DNA of 64,000 bases from Mangrovicella endophytica (GCF_002893625.1 NZ_PKMZ01000002.1:62001-126000); one strand, 5' to 3'. Shown: positions 41,843 through 51,858, counted from the stretch's first letter. Notes: generated from the sequence alone by a model not told the origin. Numbers and translations are program-made.

Positions 41843-42766
41843 ATGCGGCTGCGAACCCTCTCCATCACCGGTCTTCTCCTGGTTCTCGCCGGCGCTGCCC
41901 TCTTCTACGTCCTGACAATGCCGCAGCGACTGGACGCTGCGGCGATCGCGCCGGAGGACTCCGGCGATGTCGCCCGTGGCGAGACGATGTTCTGGGCCGG
42001 CGGCTGCGTGTCCTGCCATGCGCCATCCAAGGCAACGGGGGAGGATCAGCTGAAGCTCGGCGGCGGCGATCCCCTCGTCACCGACTTCGGCACGTTCCAT
42101 GCGCCGAACATCTCGCCCGATCCGACGGACGGAATTGGTGCTTGGTCGCTTGCCGACTTCGCCAACGCCATGCAGCGCGGCGTCGCGCCGGACGGCTCGC
42201 ACCTCTATCCGGCCTTCCCCTATACGTCCTACGTGAAGATGAAGCCGCAGGACGTGGCCGATCTCTATGCTTTCATGAAGACGCTCCCGCCCGTGAGCGG
42301 CAAAGCGCCGGCGAACGAGCTGAGCTTCCCCTTCAACATCCGTCGCGGACTCGGGCTGTGGAAGCTCGCCTTCATGGATGACGGGGATCCGATCGTGCCA
42401 CTGACGGCGGATACCAAGGATCCGGTCCATCGCGGGCGCTACCTCGTCGAAGGACCCGGCCACTGCGGCCAGTGCCATTCGCCGCGCACCTTGTTCGGCG
42501 CCGGCGGCATCGACACCTCGCGCTGGCTGGCTGGCGCGCCGAACCCTGAAGGGGAGGGGATGATCCCGAACATCACGCCAGGGAGTAAAGAGGTCGGAGC
42601 CTGGTCTGCGGACGAACTGGCGGAGTATTTCGCGACCGGCTTCACACCGGAGTTCGATTCCGTCGGCGGCCGCATGGTCGACGTGCAGGAGAACCTGGCG
42701 AAGCTCTCCGACGCCGACCGCCAGGCGATCGCCGCCTATCTCAAGGCCGTACCGCCGCAGCCGTAA
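41843..42766 (+). CDS. Membrane-anchored diheme cytochrome c
   Basis: The 307-residue periplasmic electron carrier has one N-terminal hydrophobic anchor (about 7-25) and two cytochrome c domains with heme sites CVSCH (55-59) and CGQCH (208-212). The first domain contains NISPDPTDGIGAWS and the second NITPGSKEVGAWS, the repeated motif found in cytochrome subunits of alcohol, aldehyde and gluconate dehydrogenases. It could accept electrons from a PQQ- or flavin-dependent dehydrogenase; none is encoded here. TGAGG precedes the ATG. Confidence 0.93.
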   Translation: MRLRTLSITGLLLVLAGAALFYVLTMPQRLDAAAIAPEDSGDVARGETMFWAGGCVSCHAPSKATGEDQLKLGGGDPLVTDFGTFHAPNISPDPTDGIGAWSLADFANAMQRGVAPDGSHLYPAFPYTSYVKMKPQDVADLYAFMKTLPPVSGKAPANELSFPFNIRRGLGLWKLAFMDDGDPIVPLTADTKDPVHRGRYLVEGPGHCGQCHSPRTLFGAGGIDTSRWLAGAPNPEGEGMIPNITPGSKEVGAWSADELAEYFATGFTPEFDSVGGRMVDVQENLAKLSDADRQAIAAYLKAVPPQP

Positions 42767-42857
42767 ACCATCAGCTGTCTCGGTGGCTTGCTGTGTGAAT
42801 AAGACATCCGTCTCTCCATAATGAAGCACAAGGTAGTCAGCCTGTCATCAGAACATG

Positions 42858-42947
42858 ACCTGCGTTAGCAGCAGGTGATAATATTCGATTAGCAGCAATA
42901 TGACTGCCGGCGGAACTCCATTACCTTGCGTAAGCAGTAGGCTTGTG
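42858..42947. repeat. Cluster of three related inverted repeats upstream of the hydrolase gene
   Basis: ACCTGC-GTTAGCA-GCAGGT (42858-42876), ATATT-N11-AATAT (42881-42901) and an imperfect copy around TTGCGTAAGCAGTAGG (about 42926-42941) share the core TTAGCAGC / TAAGCAG. The region is AT-richer than its surroundings. It lies directly upstream of the foreign-looking hydrolase gene and may hold its operator or mark an insertion boundary. Confidence 0.55.
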
Positions 42948-42977
42948 CTCTCTTATGCAGAGTGGAGGGAGGGACGT

Positions 42978-44033
42978 ATGGCATACACCGAGAAGTTTGC
43001 GCAGCTCATCGAGATTTTCCTGCGTCACAAGAACGGGAAGCTCGGAATGAGGTCGGCAGCCATTGCTCAATTCATTCTTGAGAGCGGGCGGGGATCGTCA
43101 GAACTTGCTAGACTCCACAACAATTTCGCGGGCATCAAGTGGAGGCCCGAAATGTCGTCAGTGGCGACGAAGGTGACAGTCGATGCGCCGAGCGAGACTG
43201 CAGATTTCTGCCATTTCGACAGTATCGAGAATTTCGTCGAAGGTTACTGGCGGTTTCTAGGGCGTAAGCCGTACAAGGGCTGGAAAGATCATGCTGACGA
43301 CTCGTATCGCTTCATTGATTTCATCGGGCCGATCTGGGCTTCAGACGAGAATTACCCGAAGAAGTTGAAGGCGTTGATAGGGGAGGCCGACGGGCTGATC
43401 TCAGCGCATGGAGTATCCCATCAGACTGACGGTGGCGATGATCATGGTAACGACGGTGCGCCGTGCTGCGAAGGGATGGTCAGCGACTATTTTTCATCGA
43501 CGTTGGAATGGGAGAAGCCTACCGTTCAATGGGATCCGTCGCCCTTCAACTGGTCCCGTGGGGGCACCGAGATCGATACGATTGTCATGCACTACACGAC
43601 GTCACGGAACCTGTCCGGGACGGTGAGCTGGTTCAAAGACAGCAAAAATGTGCACAAGACCGCAGCGCACTACGTCATCGGCCGCGACGGTACGATCGTT
43701 CAGATGGTCAAGGACGAGGACGCATGTACTCACGGCAACAGCCAGAATAAGCGCTCTATCGGGATTGAACATTCAGCGAAGACGGGTGACGCAATGACCG
43801 CCGAGCAGGAGGAGGCATCGGCTGCACTAGTTCGCTGGCTTGTTCAGGAATACGAGATCAAGCTGGAGCGGGTGATCGGGCACAAGTGCGCACCGCGTTC
43901 AACCAGTTGCCCGGGTGACCTCTTCAAGAAGTATGGTGCCACGTCGGCCTCGGACTGCAACGAGGTGACCACGGCTATCCAAAGGTGGCTGCGCGAGAAG
44001 GTGTTTGTGCAGGAAAACCTTCTGGTTGCTTAA
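42978..44033 (+). CDS. Two-domain peptidoglycan hydrolase: glucosaminidase plus PGRP-type amidase
   Basis: The 351-residue protein has an N-terminal glucosaminidase (FlgJ/lysozyme-like) domain, about 5-140, with the catalytic Glu35 in IAQFILESGRGSSELA followed by HNNFAGIKW. The C-terminal Amidase_2/PGRP domain, about 185-345, has zinc ligands His205 (IVMHYTTS), His302 (VIGHKC) and Cys311 (TSCPGDLF). The linker holds a Cys pair and an acidic DGGDDHGND stretch. No signal peptide is visible, so export needs cell lysis, a holin or a secretion system. Base composition and codon use are clearly lower in GC than in the neighbours. GGAGGGAGGG precedes the ATG at 42978. It resembles a phage endolysin or an antibacterial effector, but no phage genes adjoin. 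Confidence 0.88.
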   Translation: MAYTEKFAQLIEIFLRHKNGKLGMRSAAIAQFILESGRGSSELARLHNNFAGIKWRPEMSSVATKVTVDAPSETADFCHFDSIENFVEGYWRFLGRKPYKGWKDHADDSYRFIDFIGPIWASDENYPKKLKALIGEADGLISAHGVSHQTDGGDDHGNDGAPCCEGMVSDYFSSTLEWEKPTVQWDPSPFNWSRGGTEIDTIVMHYTTSRNLSGTVSWFKDSKNVHKTAAHYVIGRDGTIVQMVKDEDACTHGNSQNKRSIGIEHSAKTGDAMTAEQEEASAALVRWLVQEYEIKLERVIGHKCAPRSTSCPGDLFKKYGATSASDCNEVTTAIQRWLREKVFVQENLLVA

Positions 44034-44072
44034 AGCAATCTTGCGCCGCCGGTTCCCGCACAATCAGTCGGA

Positions 44073-44122
44073 CCGAGAAGGTCGCGGCTGCATCCGCTGA
44101 TGCGACGTCGTGACCCTCTCGG
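44073..44122. terminator. Long hairpin between convergent hydrolase and oligopeptidase genes
   Basis: CCGAGA-AGGTC (44073-44083) pairs with GACC-CTCTCGG (44112-44122) with small mismatches and an extended loop. There is no T-tract. The position between convergent genes is the main support. Confidence 0.4.
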
Positions 44123-44150
44123 CTTATGCAGACGAGGTGAGCCCCTCGGA

Positions 44151-46259
44151 TCAGGCCTTGCCCACCAGCTTCAGCGCGAAGGCGTAGATATAGGCGACCT
44201 CTTCGAGGCGGCTGAAGCGCCCCGACGCCCCGCCGTGCCCGGCCTCCATGTTGGTGCGCAGGAGCACCGGATTGGCGTCCGTCTTCATCTCGCGCAGGCG
44301 CGCGACCCATTTGGCCGGCTCCCAGTAGGTGACGCGCGGATCGGTGAGGCCGGCGAGCACGAGCATCGGCGGATAGGCCTGGCGCTTGACGTTGTCGTAG
44401 GGGGAGTAGCCGGCGATGACGGCGTAATCCTCGTCGGAAAGGATCGGGTTCCCCCATTCCGGCCATTCCGGCGGCGTCAGCGGCAGCGTGTCGTCGAGCA
44501 TGGTGTTCAGCACGTCCACGAAGGGCACGACGGCGATGATGCCGCCGAATTTCTCCGGCGCCATATTGGCGATCGCGCCCATCAGCATGCCGCCGGCAGA
44601 GCCGCCATTGGCGATGATGCGGTCATGCGCGGTGAACTTCTCCGCCACCAGATGGTCGGCTACCGCGATGAAGTCGGTGAAGGTGTTGCCCTTGTTGCGG
44701 CGCCGGCCCGCCTCGTACCAGGCAAAGCCCTTGTCCTTGCCGCCGCGGATATGGGCGATCGCATAGACGAAGCCGCGATCGACCAGCGAGAGTGCATTGG
44801 TGTTGAACGACGCCGGGATGGTGATGCCGTACGAGCCGTAGCCATAGAGGAGGCACGGTGCCGTGCCGTCGAGCGGCACATCCTTGCGGTAGAGGAGCGA
44901 GACCGGCACCAGTTCGCCGTCGGCCGCGGTGGCGAAGATGCGCCGGGTGACGTAGCGCTCCGGATCGTGGCCCGACGGCACTTCCTGCGTCTTCAGGAGC
45001 CGGCGCAGCCGCGTCTCGACATCGTAGTCGAAGGTCTGCGATGGCGTCGTCATCGACGAGTAGGTGAAGCGGATCACCGTCGTGTCGAACTCGTAGGTGC
45101 CGCCGAGGCCGAGCGAATAGGTCTCCTCGTCGAAGGCGATGACGTGCTCTTCGCCATCCGAAAGGCGCTTCACCACGATGCGCGGCAGACCATCACGGCG
45201 CTCCAGCCAGATCAGATGGCGCTTCAGCACCATATGGCCGAGGATCAGCCGCCCGTCCTCGTGGGGTACATAGTCCTGCCACTCGCTGCGGCTGGGCGCC
45301 GCCGCCGGTGCGGTGACGATCTTGAAGTCACGGGCGTTGTCGGCATTGGTCAGGATGTAGAGGCGCCCGTCGGCCTCGTCGATCGAGTATTCGACGCCGG
45401 TCTCGCGCTCCGCGACGAGGCGCGGCTCGGCCGCCGGATTGTCAGCGGGGATCAGCCAGGCTTCGGAGGTCTCGTGATCGTGGATGTCGATGACGAGGAA
45501 ATCGCCCGACTGCGTCTTGTCGACGCCCATGAAGAAGCCGGGCTCGGTCTCCTCGTAGATCAGGGCGTCGGTCTGCGGATCGGTGCCGAGCGTGTGGTAG
45601 TAGACGCGGCTCGGCCGGTGATTGGAATCGAGGCGCGTATAGAAGAAGCCGCGCGAGCGCGCCGACCAGGCGACGCCGCCGCTGGTGTCCTCGATACGCG
45701 GACCGATATCCTCACCGGTGGACAGATCGCGCACCGAGACGGCGTAGAACTCCGAGCCCTTGTCGTCATAAGCCCAGGCGACCCATTGATGGTCCGGCGA
45801 ATGGGCAACGCCGCCGAGCGAGAAATAGGCGCGTTCGGCGGCCTCCTTCTGCCCGTCGAGAAGGACGGTTTCGCTATCCAGGCCGCCGTCGCGCGTCCGC
45901 CTGACGAAGCGGGGGTACTCGGCGCCCTGCAGATAGGAAATTCCGTAGGCAAAGGGCCCATCCGGCGCGGGCACAGAGGAATCGTCCTCCTTGATGCGGC
46001 CGCGCATCTCGGCGATGAGCTGCTCGCGCAGGCCCTCGGTCCCCGCCATCACGGCTTCCTGATAGGCATTCTCCGCCGTCAGGTGGTCGCGGATCGCCGG
46101 GTCGAGCAGCGCAGTGTCCTTGAAGACCTCCTGCCAGTTCGGCGCCCGCATCCAGCCATAGTCATCGGACCGCTCGCGCCCATGGCGGGTGTCGCTCTCT
46201 GGCCGGCGATCGGGGCGCGGCGGAGCGACAGTCGAGGCATTCGGGAACGGGGATGTCAT
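44151..46259 (-). CDS. S9 family oligopeptidase (oligopeptidase B-like)
   Basis: The 702-residue cytoplasmic serine peptidase cleaves short peptides, usually after Arg or Lys. It has the prolyl-oligopeptidase plan: a seven-blade beta-propeller (about 70-410) and a C-terminal alpha/beta-hydrolase domain. The catalytic triad is readable: Ser554 in ANGGSAGGML, Asp640 in GLTDPRV and His675 in EAGHGGASG. The motif YGSYG of the oxyanion region is present near 465. ATG 46259 is preferred to a TTG three codons earlier; neither has a clear ribosome binding site. Divergent from the Mrp operon. Confidence 0.94.
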   Translation of the reverse strand: MTSPFPNASTVAPPRPDRRPESDTRHGRERSDDYGWMRAPNWQEVFKDTALLDPAIRDHLTAENAYQEAVMAGTEGLREQLIAEMRGRIKEDDSSVPAPDGPFAYGISYLQGAEYPRFVRRTRDGGLDSETVLLDGQKEAAERAYFSLGGVAHSPDHQWVAWAYDDKGSEFYAVSVRDLSTGEDIGPRIEDTSGGVAWSARSRGFFYTRLDSNHRPSRVYYHTLGTDPQTDALIYEETEPGFFMGVDKTQSGDFLVIDIHDHETSEAWLIPADNPAAEPRLVAERETGVEYSIDEADGRLYILTNADNARDFKIVTAPAAAPSRSEWQDYVPHEDGRLILGHMVLKRHLIWLERRDGLPRIVVKRLSDGEEHVIAFDEETYSLGLGGTYEFDTTVIRFTYSSMTTPSQTFDYDVETRLRRLLKTQEVPSGHDPERYVTRRIFATAADGELVPVSLLYRKDVPLDGTAPCLLYGYGSYGITIPASFNTNALSLVDRGFVYAIAHIRGGKDKGFAWYEAGRRRNKGNTFTDFIAVADHLVAEKFTAHDRIIANGGSAGGMLMGAIANMAPEKFGGIIAVVPFVDVLNTMLDDTLPLTPPEWPEWGNPILSDEDYAVIAGYSPYDNVKRQAYPPMLVLAGLTDPRVTYWEPAKWVARLREMKTDANPVLLRTNMEAGHGGASGRFSRLEEVAYIYAFALKLVGKA

Positions 46260-46565
46260 GATCGGCAACGGCTATTCAGAAGGATCGGAAAGTGCGGCGG
46301 GATAGGCGCCCAAGAACGGCGCGTCTCAGGGTTGGCAGACTGTGCCCGCAGGACACGTTAAACCGGCGTGCTGCAATTTAGGCAAGCGACGTATCGTTTC
46401 TCGTCGAAGATCCACGCGTACCGTCTGCGAGCGAGACGCGTCCCCGCAGCGTTGAAAGGCCAGAAAACGGCCTGTTCGGGTTGCTCACACCAGACATGAC
46501 CCGTAGATAGTCCTGACGACATCCGGCGCGAGGCGTCGTGGGCCAGCGAGGAGGACAAGCGCCGC
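46260..46565. other. Divergent intergenic region, oligopeptidase / Mrp operon
   Basis: No gene is seen in these 306 bases. The Mrp operon promoter should lie here; GGAGGA stands just before the mrpA start. No clear sigma-70 or EcfG element was recognised. Confidence 0.4.
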
Positions 46566-48941
46566 ATGATGGGAAGTGACACGCGATTTCTCCTGATCCT
46601 CGCGCTGCCATTCCTTGCTGCCGCTCTCGCCCCGATCCTGTTCCGCAGGCTTCCCGCGATCGCCGCTGCCGGTCTCGCGCTCTTTCCGGCCGCTGCCTTC
46701 GCCATTCTCCTGTCGGCGCTGGCCCCGGTCGCAGGCGGCACGGCCATCCTTGCCGGCTTTAACTGGATCCCCGAGCTCGGCATCCACTTTTCCGTCCGGC
46801 TCGACGGGCTGTCGCTGGTCTTCGCGCTTCTGATCACGGGCATCGGCACGCTGATCGTCCTCTATGCGGGTGCCTATCTCGGCCAGCACCGGGATCGCGG
46901 ACGCTTCTTCGCCTTCATCCTCCTCTTCATGGGAGCCATGCTCGGGCTCGTGCTCGCCGACGACCTGGCGACGCTGTTCGTCTTCTGGGAAATGACCTCG
47001 GTCACCTCCTTTCTCCTGATCGGTTTCGACCATGAGCGCGAGGCGGCGCGGCGCGCGGCGATCCAGGCGCTGGCGATCACCGGCGGCGGCGGACTGGCGC
47101 TGCTGGCGGGCTTCCTGACGATCCGGGAAGTTGCGGGCCTCGGCTCCATGACGCAGATCCTGGCCTCCGGCGAGGCACTGCGGATGACCGCTGCCTATCC
47201 GGCGATCCTCATCCTCGTCCTGTGCGGCGCTTTCACCAAATCCGCGCAGATGCCCTTCCACGTCTGGCTGCCGAACGCGATGGAGGCGCCGACGCCGGTC
47301 TCGGCCTATCTCCATTCCGCCACCATGGTGAAGGCCGGCGTCTATCTCCTGCTGCGCCTGAATCCGGCGCTCGGCGGCACGGCGCTGTGGGAGACGATCC
47401 TGCCGGCCTTTGGCTCGGTGACGCTGGTCGGCGGTGCGCTGCTGGCCCTGCGTGCGAGCGACCTCAAGATGGTGCTCGCCTATACGACTGTCGCCTCGCT
47501 CGGGCTTCTGGTCATGCTGATCGGCGCCGGCTCCCAGGAGGCAGTCGCGGCCGCGGTGCTCTATCTGATCGCCCATTCGCTGTTCAAGGGCGGACTCTTC
47601 ATGGTAGCCGGCTCGATCGACCACGGCGCCGGCACACGCGACATCGAGCGGCTCGGGGGCCTGCGCGCCGCCATGCCTCTGACCTTCGCGGCGGCACTGC
47701 TCTGCGCGTTGTCCATGGGCGGCGTGACGCCGCTCGTCGGGTTCCTCGCCAAGGAAACGATCTATCACGCGCTGGTGGAAGGAGATGCCGCCTCGGCGCT
47801 CCTGCTGATCGCGGCGGTCGCCGGCAATGCACTGATGTTCGCGGCAGCCTTCCTGGTGGCGCTGGCACCCTTCGTCGGTGACCGGCCCGGCGCCATCGCC
47901 CATCCTCACGAAGGGCCTCCCGCACTGTGGCTGGCGCCGCTCGTCCTCGGCGGCCTCGGGCTTGCGGCCGGCCTCTTCGCGCCTGCCTTCCATGCCGCGT
48001 TCTCGGTGCCAATGGCGTCCAGCGCGGCGGGCCGGCCGGTTGCGATCGACATCGGCATCGCACCGCATATCAACCTTCCCTTCGCGCTGTCGCTCGCCAC
48101 CATTGCCATCGGTATCGTCCTGTACCTGACTGCGAGTCGGCTGCGTCGGGCGCTCGTTCGCGGGCTGGAGGCGATCGGCTGGGGGCCGGATCGTGGCTTC
48201 GATCAGATGATGCGCGGGCTCCTGCGCGGCGCTTTCGGCATTACGCGCATCCTCCAGAACGGCCGCCTCGACATCTATATAACCGTGACCTTCACGGTGA
48301 TTGCGCTGGCCGTGTGGCTGCCGATGACGCTCACCGGCACGCTGCCGGCCGTACCCGTCATGCCGCACCTGCGCTTCTACGAATGGATGGTGCTGGCGCT
48401 GATCCTGATCGGCATCTTTGCCGTGGTGAGAGCCAAGAACCGGCTGACCGCCATTGTTTCACTCGGCATCCAGGGCTTCGCCGTCGCGCTGCTCTTCATG
48501 CTTCTAGGCGCGCCGGATCTGTCCTTCACCCAATTCATGGTCGAGACGCTGTCGGTCGTGGTGCTCGCGCTGGTGATGACGCGCCTGCGCCTCTCGCCCA
48601 GCGATCACCGCCCGTGGCGTGAGATGCTGCCGGACGTCGCACTGGCCGTCGCCGGCGGCGCCGGGATCGGCCTGTTCCTGCTGCGGCTGACGCAACGCCC
48701 GTTCGACAACGCCCTGTCGGATTTCTTCACGGCCTACAGCCGCACCATCGCGCATGGGCGCAACATCGTGAACGTCATCATCGTGGACTTCCGCGGGGTC
48801 GACACGATGGGGGAAATCGCGGTGGTGATGACCACAGGTCTCGCCATCCTCGCGCTGATCGGGATCCGCGTGATACGGCGGGACGGGGCGCCTGCCGCCG
48901 TCAGCCCGGCTGCCCCGGCGGCGGGGGAGGCGCGCCCATGA
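46566..48941 (+). CDS. mrpA: Na+/H+ antiporter subunit A (MrpA)
   Basis: The 791-residue largest Mrp subunit is homologous to NuoL and takes part in proton and sodium translocation. The proton-translocation module includes [27 protein letters not shown] near residue 120, [34 protein letters not shown] near 230 and [14 protein letters not shown] near 345. The C-terminal third (from about 600) holds the DUF4040 region ([23 protein letters not shown]). The length fits the separate MrpA of seven-gene operons, not the fused A-B form common in Sinorhizobium pha1. GGAGGA precedes it, and its stop overlaps mrpB by four bases. Confidence 0.96.
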   Translation: MMGSDTRFLLILALPFLAAALAPILFRRLPAIAAAGLALFPAAAFAILLSALAPVAGGTAILAGFNWIPELGIHFSVRLDGLSLVFALLITGIGTLIVLYAGAYLGQHRDRGRFFAFILLFMGAMLGLVLADDLATLFVFWEMTSVTSFLLIGFDHEREAARRAAIQALAITGGGGLALLAGFLTIREVAGLGSMTQILASGEALRMTAAYPAILILVLCGAFTKSAQMPFHVWLPNAMEAPTPVSAYLHSATMVKAGVYLLLRLNPALGGTALWETILPAFGSVTLVGGALLALRASDLKMVLAYTTVASLGLLVMLIGAGSQEAVAAAVLYLIAHSLFKGGLFMVAGSIDHGAGTRDIERLGGLRAAMPLTFAAALLCALSMGGVTPLVGFLAKETIYHALVEGDAASALLLIAAVAGNALMFAAAFLVALAPFVGDRPGAIAHPHEGPPALWLAPLVLGGLGLAAGLFAPAFHAAFSVPMASSAAGRPVAIDIGIAPHINLPFALSLATIAIGIVLYLTASRLRRALVRGLEAIGWGPDRGFDQMMRGLLRGAFGITRILQNGRLDIYITVTFTVIALAVWLPMTLTGTLPAVPVMPHLRFYEWMVLALILIGIFAVVRAKNRLTAIVSLGIQGFAVALLFMLLGAPDLSFTQFMVETLSVVVLALVMTRLRLSPSDHRPWREMLPDVALAVAGGAGIGLFLLRLTQRPFDNALSDFFTAYSRTIAHGRNIVNVIIVDFRGVDTMGEIAVVMTTGLAILALIGIRVIRRDGAPAAVSPAAPAAGEARP

Positions 48942-49354
48942 GAAGCGTCATCCTGCGAGCGACGGCCCCCTATCTGACCGCGCTGATGGTGCTGTTCTCG
49001 ATCTTCGTGCTTCTGCGCGGGCACAACGAGCCGGGCGGCGGCTTCATCGGCGGTCTGATCGCCGCCTCGGCCTTTGCGATCTACGGCATCGCCTGCGGCG
49101 TCGCTTCGGTGCGCCAGGCGATGCACTTCCATCCCCTGGCGATCGCCGGCGCCGGCCTGATGCTGGCGGTCTTGTCCGGCTGCCTATCGATCCCGCTCGA
49201 GCGGCCGTTTCTGACGGGGCTCTGGGCCTTTCCGGCCGTCCTCGGCGGCGACGTCGGCCTGTCCACACCGATGTTCTTCGACATCGGCGTCTATCTTGTG
49301 GTGGTCGGCTCGATCTCGGCCATCGCCCTCGCGCTCGAGGAGGAAGACTCCTGA
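48938..49354 (+). CDS. mrpB: Na+/H+ antiporter subunit B (MrpB)
   Basis: The 138-residue membrane subunit has the MnhB signature [24 protein letters not shown] near residue 27 and four hydrophobic helices. It is a separate gene here, overlapping mrpA by four bases (ATGA) and mrpC by one base. It ends with a short acidic tail, LEEEDS. Role in antiport is structural and likely in proton passage together with MrpC. Confidence 0.95.
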   Translation: MRSVILRATAPYLTALMVLFSIFVLLRGHNEPGGGFIGGLIAASAFAIYGIACGVASVRQAMHFHPLAIAGAGLMLAVLSGCLSIPLERPFLTGLWAFPAVLGGDVGLSTPMFFDIGVYLVVVGSISAIALALEEEDS

Positions 49355-49731
49355 TGGAAGCAGCGCTTGCCTTCGTCGTCGGCATGCTCTTCGCCGTCGC
49401 GATCTACCTCCTCCTGTCGGAGCACATCATCCGGATGCTGCTCGGGCTCGTGCTGCTCGGCAACGGCGTCAACCTGCTGATCTTCGCTGCCGGACGCGCC
49501 AGCGCGGTCGCGCCGCCGATCATTCCCGTCGACGCCGATGTTCCGTCTGCGGTCACCGCCAATCCGCTGCCGCAGGCGCTGATCCTGACGGCTATCGTGA
49601 TTTCCTTCTCGTTCTTCGCGTTCCTGCTCGTCCTTGCCTACCGGGTCTACCAGGACCTCGGCACCGACGACACCGACCGCATGCGCCTCGCAGAGCCCGA
49701 GGACGACGACCTGCCGCCGTTGGGGTACTGA
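49354..49731 (+). CDS. mrpC: Na+/H+ antiporter subunit C (MrpC)
   Basis: The 125-residue protein is the NuoK homologue of the Mrp complex. It has three hydrophobic helices and the family stretches LLGLVLLGNGVNLLIFAAG near residue 30 and DPLPQALILTAIVISF-like NPLPQALILTAIVISF near 63. The acidic C-terminus reads EPEDDDLPPLGY, as in other MrpC proteins. Its start overlaps the mrpB stop by one base, and only one base separates its stop from the mrpD GTG. Confidence 0.95.
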   Translation: MEAALAFVVGMLFAVAIYLLLSEHIIRMLLGLVLLGNGVNLLIFAAGRASAVAPPIIPVDADVPSAVTANPLPQALILTAIVISFSFFAFLLVLAYRVYQDLGTDDTDRMRLAEPEDDDLPPLGY

Positions 49732-49732
49732 C

Positions 49733-51388
49733 GTGGCCACGCCTGGACTCTCACCCGAACTGCTGACGGCTGCGACGCTCACGGCACCTGTAAGGCTGGC
49801 CAATTATCTCGTCGCGCTGCCCGTCGTGGTGCCGCTCCTGTTCGCCTCGGGTCTCCTGATGATGCGCGGCCGGCTGCGTTGGCAGCCTGCGGTGGCGATC
49901 GCCGGGATGACGGTGCTGCTCGTCATCAATCTCCTCCTGTTGCGTCGGGTGGCCTCGGAGGGGCCGCAGGTGATGATGATGGGCGCGTGGAAGCCGCCCT
50001 TCGGCATCGCCTTTACAGCCGATCGTCTCGGCGTCCTGTTCGCATGCGCTGCCGCCGTCGTCGCACTTGCCTGCACCATCCATGCGGCCGCGACGGTGAG
50101 CCTGCAGGAGCGACGCTACGGCTTCTTCCCCTTCCTGTTCGTCATGATCGGCGGTGTCTCCGGCGCATTTCTCACCGGCGACCTCTTCAACCTCTATGTC
50201 TGGTTCGAGGTGCTGCTGATCGGCTCCTTCGGCCTAATCGTGCTCGGCTCAGAGCACCGCCAACTCGACGGCGCCACGAAATACTGCTTCCTCAACCTCA
50301 TCGCGACGACCTTCTTCCTGGTGGCCACCGGCCTCGTCTACGGCCTCTTCGGCACGCTCAACATGGCCGACATCGCGATGAAGGCGCGCTCGATGGAGCC
50401 GAACGGCGAGGTCGTGACCATCGCGACGCTGATGCTGGTGGCCTTCGGCATGAAGGCGGCGGCGTTTCCGCTGAACAACTGGCTGCCGGCCTCCTACCAT
50501 ACCCCTCGCTTCGTCGTGTCGGCGCTGTTTGCCGGCCTTCTCACCAAGGTGGGCGTCTATGCGTTGATCCGCGTCCTCCTGATGCTGTTCCCAGCCGAAC
50601 GCGGCGGCCTCAGCATGGTCGTCGCCGGCGTTGCCGCTGCGACAATGATCGTGGGCGCCTTGGGCGCGCTGGCCCAGAGCGACCTGCGGCGCTTCTTGAA
50701 CTACCTCGTGATCGCAGGCATCGGCACCATCCTGGCCGGGCTCGCGCTGCCGCTGCCTCTCAGCAGCGAACCGACCGCGGGTCCGCTTCAGGCGGGCCTC
50801 TCCGGCGCGATCTTCTATGCCGTTCATTCCATGGTGGTGATGACGGCGCTGTACCTTGCCGCGAGCCTGATGACTCGGCGGGCCGACAGCGCCTCGCTGC
50901 ACGAGATCGGTGGCCTGTGGCGCAGTTCGCCCCTGCTGGCGGCGGTGACGCTGGTGCTGCTCATCGCCGTCTCCGGCCTGCCGCCCTTCTCCGGCTTTTG
51001 GCCGAAGCTGATGCTGGTGCAGGCCATGATCGGCGGCGGGATGGGCTGGCTGGCGGCGGTGATCCTCCTGTCCGGCTTCCTGCAGACGATCGCCTGCGCG
51101 CGGCTGTTCGCTCTGGCCTTCTGGCGGCCGGCTCCCGCGGTGGATCGTGGGACCGACGAGCCCGGGGCGATGGCGGCCGCGGGCGTCCGCGCAGCGGCTG
51201 TTTCGATCGCGCGTGTGATGGCGGAAGGGCGTTCGGAGCCGAGCATGCTGCCCCTGCTGGTGCTGGCGCTCCTCGCGGTAGCGATCGGCCTCTGGCCGCA
51301 GGGACTAGCCTCGCTGACAGGTGCCGCCGCTGGCGGCATCCTCGATCCGGCCGGCTACCATCTCTCCGTTTTCGGAGGCGCATCATGA
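49733..51388 (+). CDS. mrpD: Na+/H+ antiporter subunit D (MrpD)
   Basis: The 551-residue subunit is homologous to NuoN/M, with about 14 transmembrane helices. Typical segments are GDLFNLYVWFEVLLIGSFGLIV near residue 147, FGMKAAAFPLNNWLPASYHTP near 240 and SGLPPFSGFWPKLMLVQAM near 415, containing the Lys and Glu residues of the proton path. The GTG start at 49733 is chosen because the conserved N-terminal region begins just after it and GGGG lies upstream; the frame remains open upstream inside mrpC. Its stop overlaps the mrpE start. Confidence 0.95.
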   Translation: MATPGLSPELLTAATLTAPVRLANYLVALPVVVPLLFASGLLMMRGRLRWQPAVAIAGMTVLLVINLLLLRRVASEGPQVMMMGAWKPPFGIAFTADRLGVLFACAAAVVALACTIHAAATVSLQERRYGFFPFLFVMIGGVSGAFLTGDLFNLYVWFEVLLIGSFGLIVLGSEHRQLDGATKYCFLNLIATTFFLVATGLVYGLFGTLNMADIAMKARSMEPNGEVVTIATLMLVAFGMKAAAFPLNNWLPASYHTPRFVVSALFAGLLTKVGVYALIRVLLMLFPAERGGLSMVVAGVAAATMIVGALGALAQSDLRRFLNYLVIAGIGTILAGLALPLPLSSEPTAGPLQAGLSGAIFYAVHSMVVMTALYLAASLMTRRADSASLHEIGGLWRSSPLLAAVTLVLLIAVSGLPPFSGFWPKLMLVQAMIGGGMGWLAAVILLSGFLQTIACARLFALAFWRPAPAVDRGTDEPGAMAAAGVRAAAVSIARVMAEGRSEPSMLPLLVLALLAVAIGLWPQGLASLTGAAAGGILDPAGYHLSVFGGAS

Positions 51389-51858
51389 CCTTGCCGCTGA
51401 TGAACCTGGTTCTCGCGCTGATCTGGGTGACGGTCAGCGGATCCTTTTCGCTGGTCAACCTCGTATTCGGCTTCTGCCTGGGCGCACTCTCCCTTCTGCT
51501 GGTGCGCGAACATGTCGGCGCGGTCGGCTATCTGTCCCGCACGCGTCGCATCCTGTCGCTGCTGCTGCTCTTCATCCGCGAGCTGCTGATGTCGGCCTGG
51601 CGGGTGGCGCGGGTCGTCTGCCGCCCGACGATCGACGTCAGGCCGGGCATCTTCGCCTATCCACTGACCGTCGATCGCGACCTTGAGATCGCGCTTCTCG
51701 CCAACCTCATCACCCTGACGCCGGGGACGCTTTCGGTCGATGTCTCGGCCGACCGGCGGACGCTCTACGTCCATGCTCTCGACTGTTCCGACCCCGATGG
51801 CGCGCGCAGGGACATCGCCGACGGTTTCGAACGCAAGATCCTGGAGGCGTTTCGATGA
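51385..51858 (+). CDS. mrpE: Na+/H+ antiporter subunit E (MrpE)
   Basis: The 157-residue membrane-associated subunit opens with two hydrophobic helices, followed by the family motif [15 protein letters not shown]-like [17 protein letters not shown]. The soluble domain contains [17 protein letters not shown], which identifies MrpE. It overlaps mrpD and mrpF by four bases each (ATGA), with GGAGG upstream of the start. It is needed for assembly and full activity of the complex. Confidence 0.95.
   Translation: MTLPLMNLVLALIWVTVSGSFSLVNLVFGFCLGALSLLLVREHVGAVGYLSRTRRILSLLLLFIRELLMSAWRVARVVCRPTIDVRPGIFAYPLTVDRDLEIALLANLITLTPGTLSVDVSADRRTLYVHALDCSDPDGARRDIADGFERKILEAFR

Noticed and set aside
42767-44150. 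Prophage remnant around the peptidoglycan hydrolase
   Set aside because: No integrase, holin, structural gene or attachment-site direct repeat was recognised; only the single gene looks foreign.
46485-48368. 627-codon minus-strand open frame
   Set aside because: It is antisense to mrpA, which has unmistakable family motifs; the opposite frame is a charged, repetitive shadow.
49879-51384. Long plus-strand frame in front of mrpE
   Set aside because: The first part is the out-of-frame shadow of mrpD; only the last 157 codons from 51385 are the real MrpE.
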